From: CAZAJS01 sp964485635
Lineage (GTDB): Bacteria > Pseudomonadota > Gammaproteobacteria > Francisellales > Francisellaceae
DNA: 6,988 bases
Reading direction: 5' to 3'
Assembly: GCA_964485635.1 (NCBI GenBank)
Contig: CAZAJS010000063.1
Coordinates: 1 to 6,988 of the forward strand
Below, one piece after another: positions 6,983 to 6,988 of this stretch. Below the pieces are notes generated by a model, which was not told where the DNA came from, ran no database searches, and saw nothing but the letters and a program-made list of their open reading frames with translations. The stretch's first letter is position 1, and each line of letters opens with the position of its first letter. A program made the position numbers and the translations under genes.

Positions 6983-6988
6983 GATCTT
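6608..6988 (+). repeat. Tandem protein-coding repeat, about 150 bases per unit, continuing past the stop codon
   Basis: Three units begin with codons for LYAAGDF or LYVGGAF at 6608, 6761 and 6908 (lengths 51, 49 and at least 27 codons). Each follows the scheme LY-x-x-G-x-F, about ten Asp/Asn-rich residues, Y-I-A-x-Y or H-V-A-Q-Y, then W-x-D-L-G-x-G-P, then F-N-N-x-I and a short beta-strand-like stretch. The W codons at 6680, 6827 and 6977 are 49 and 50 codons apart. The units have diverged at the nucleotide level, so this is an old protein repeat rather than a recent DNA duplication. The array matches the general style of bacterial kelch- or propeller-like repeats with a WSxLGSG core. Confidence 0.8.

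Overview
The window looks like chromosomal DNA of a low-GC (about 40% by eye) Gram-negative gammaproteobacterium. Two essential genes anchor it. An N-terminal lptD fragment lies on the minus strand (outer-membrane LPS assembly). A complete dnaE lies on the plus strand (replicative DNA polymerase III alpha). Its DnaE is 1162 residues and keeps the E. coli numbering at all three catalytic aspartates (D401, D403, D555), which supports Gammaproteobacteria. A finer placement (Legionellales- or Thiotrichales-like low-GC groups) would be a guess.

Layout: 1-856 (minus) holds the first 285 codons of lptD, which runs off the left edge. 857-1071 is a 215-base divergent intergenic region. It carries two back-to-back sigma70-type promoter candidates, each with a TACAAT -10 box and an A-tract upstream: one for lptD, one for dnaE. 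1072-4560 (plus) is dnaE. 4561-4651 is a 91-base gap with no convincing terminator. It holds an isolated strong Shine-Dalgarno-like GGAGGT ahead of a tiny reading frame, and a good ribosome binding site for the next gene. 4652-6982 (plus) is a 776-residue secreted lipoprotein. It has a signal peptide with an LAGC lipobox, a Gly-rich linker, a series of immunoglobulin-like beta domains with paired cysteines, and the start of a repeat array of the WxDLGxG...LYVGGAF type (beta-propeller-like).

Main observations. The stop codon of the lipoprotein falls inside its C-terminal repeat: the third copy reads W-stop-D-L exactly where earlier copies read W-S-D-L-G and W-R-D-L-G, so the gene looks cut by an in-frame nonsense codon. 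LptD has serine (S223) where E. coli has C173, so one of its two inter-domain disulfides should be missing. dnaE is head-to-head with lptD and followed by the lipoprotein, rather than sitting upstream of accA as in E. coli.

The lptD and dnaE products belong to separate essential processes (envelope biogenesis and replication). The lipoprotein is an accessory surface or periplasmic protein of unknown role. I see no RNA gene, CRISPR array, insertion sequence or defence system, and no convincing undescribed multi-gene system.
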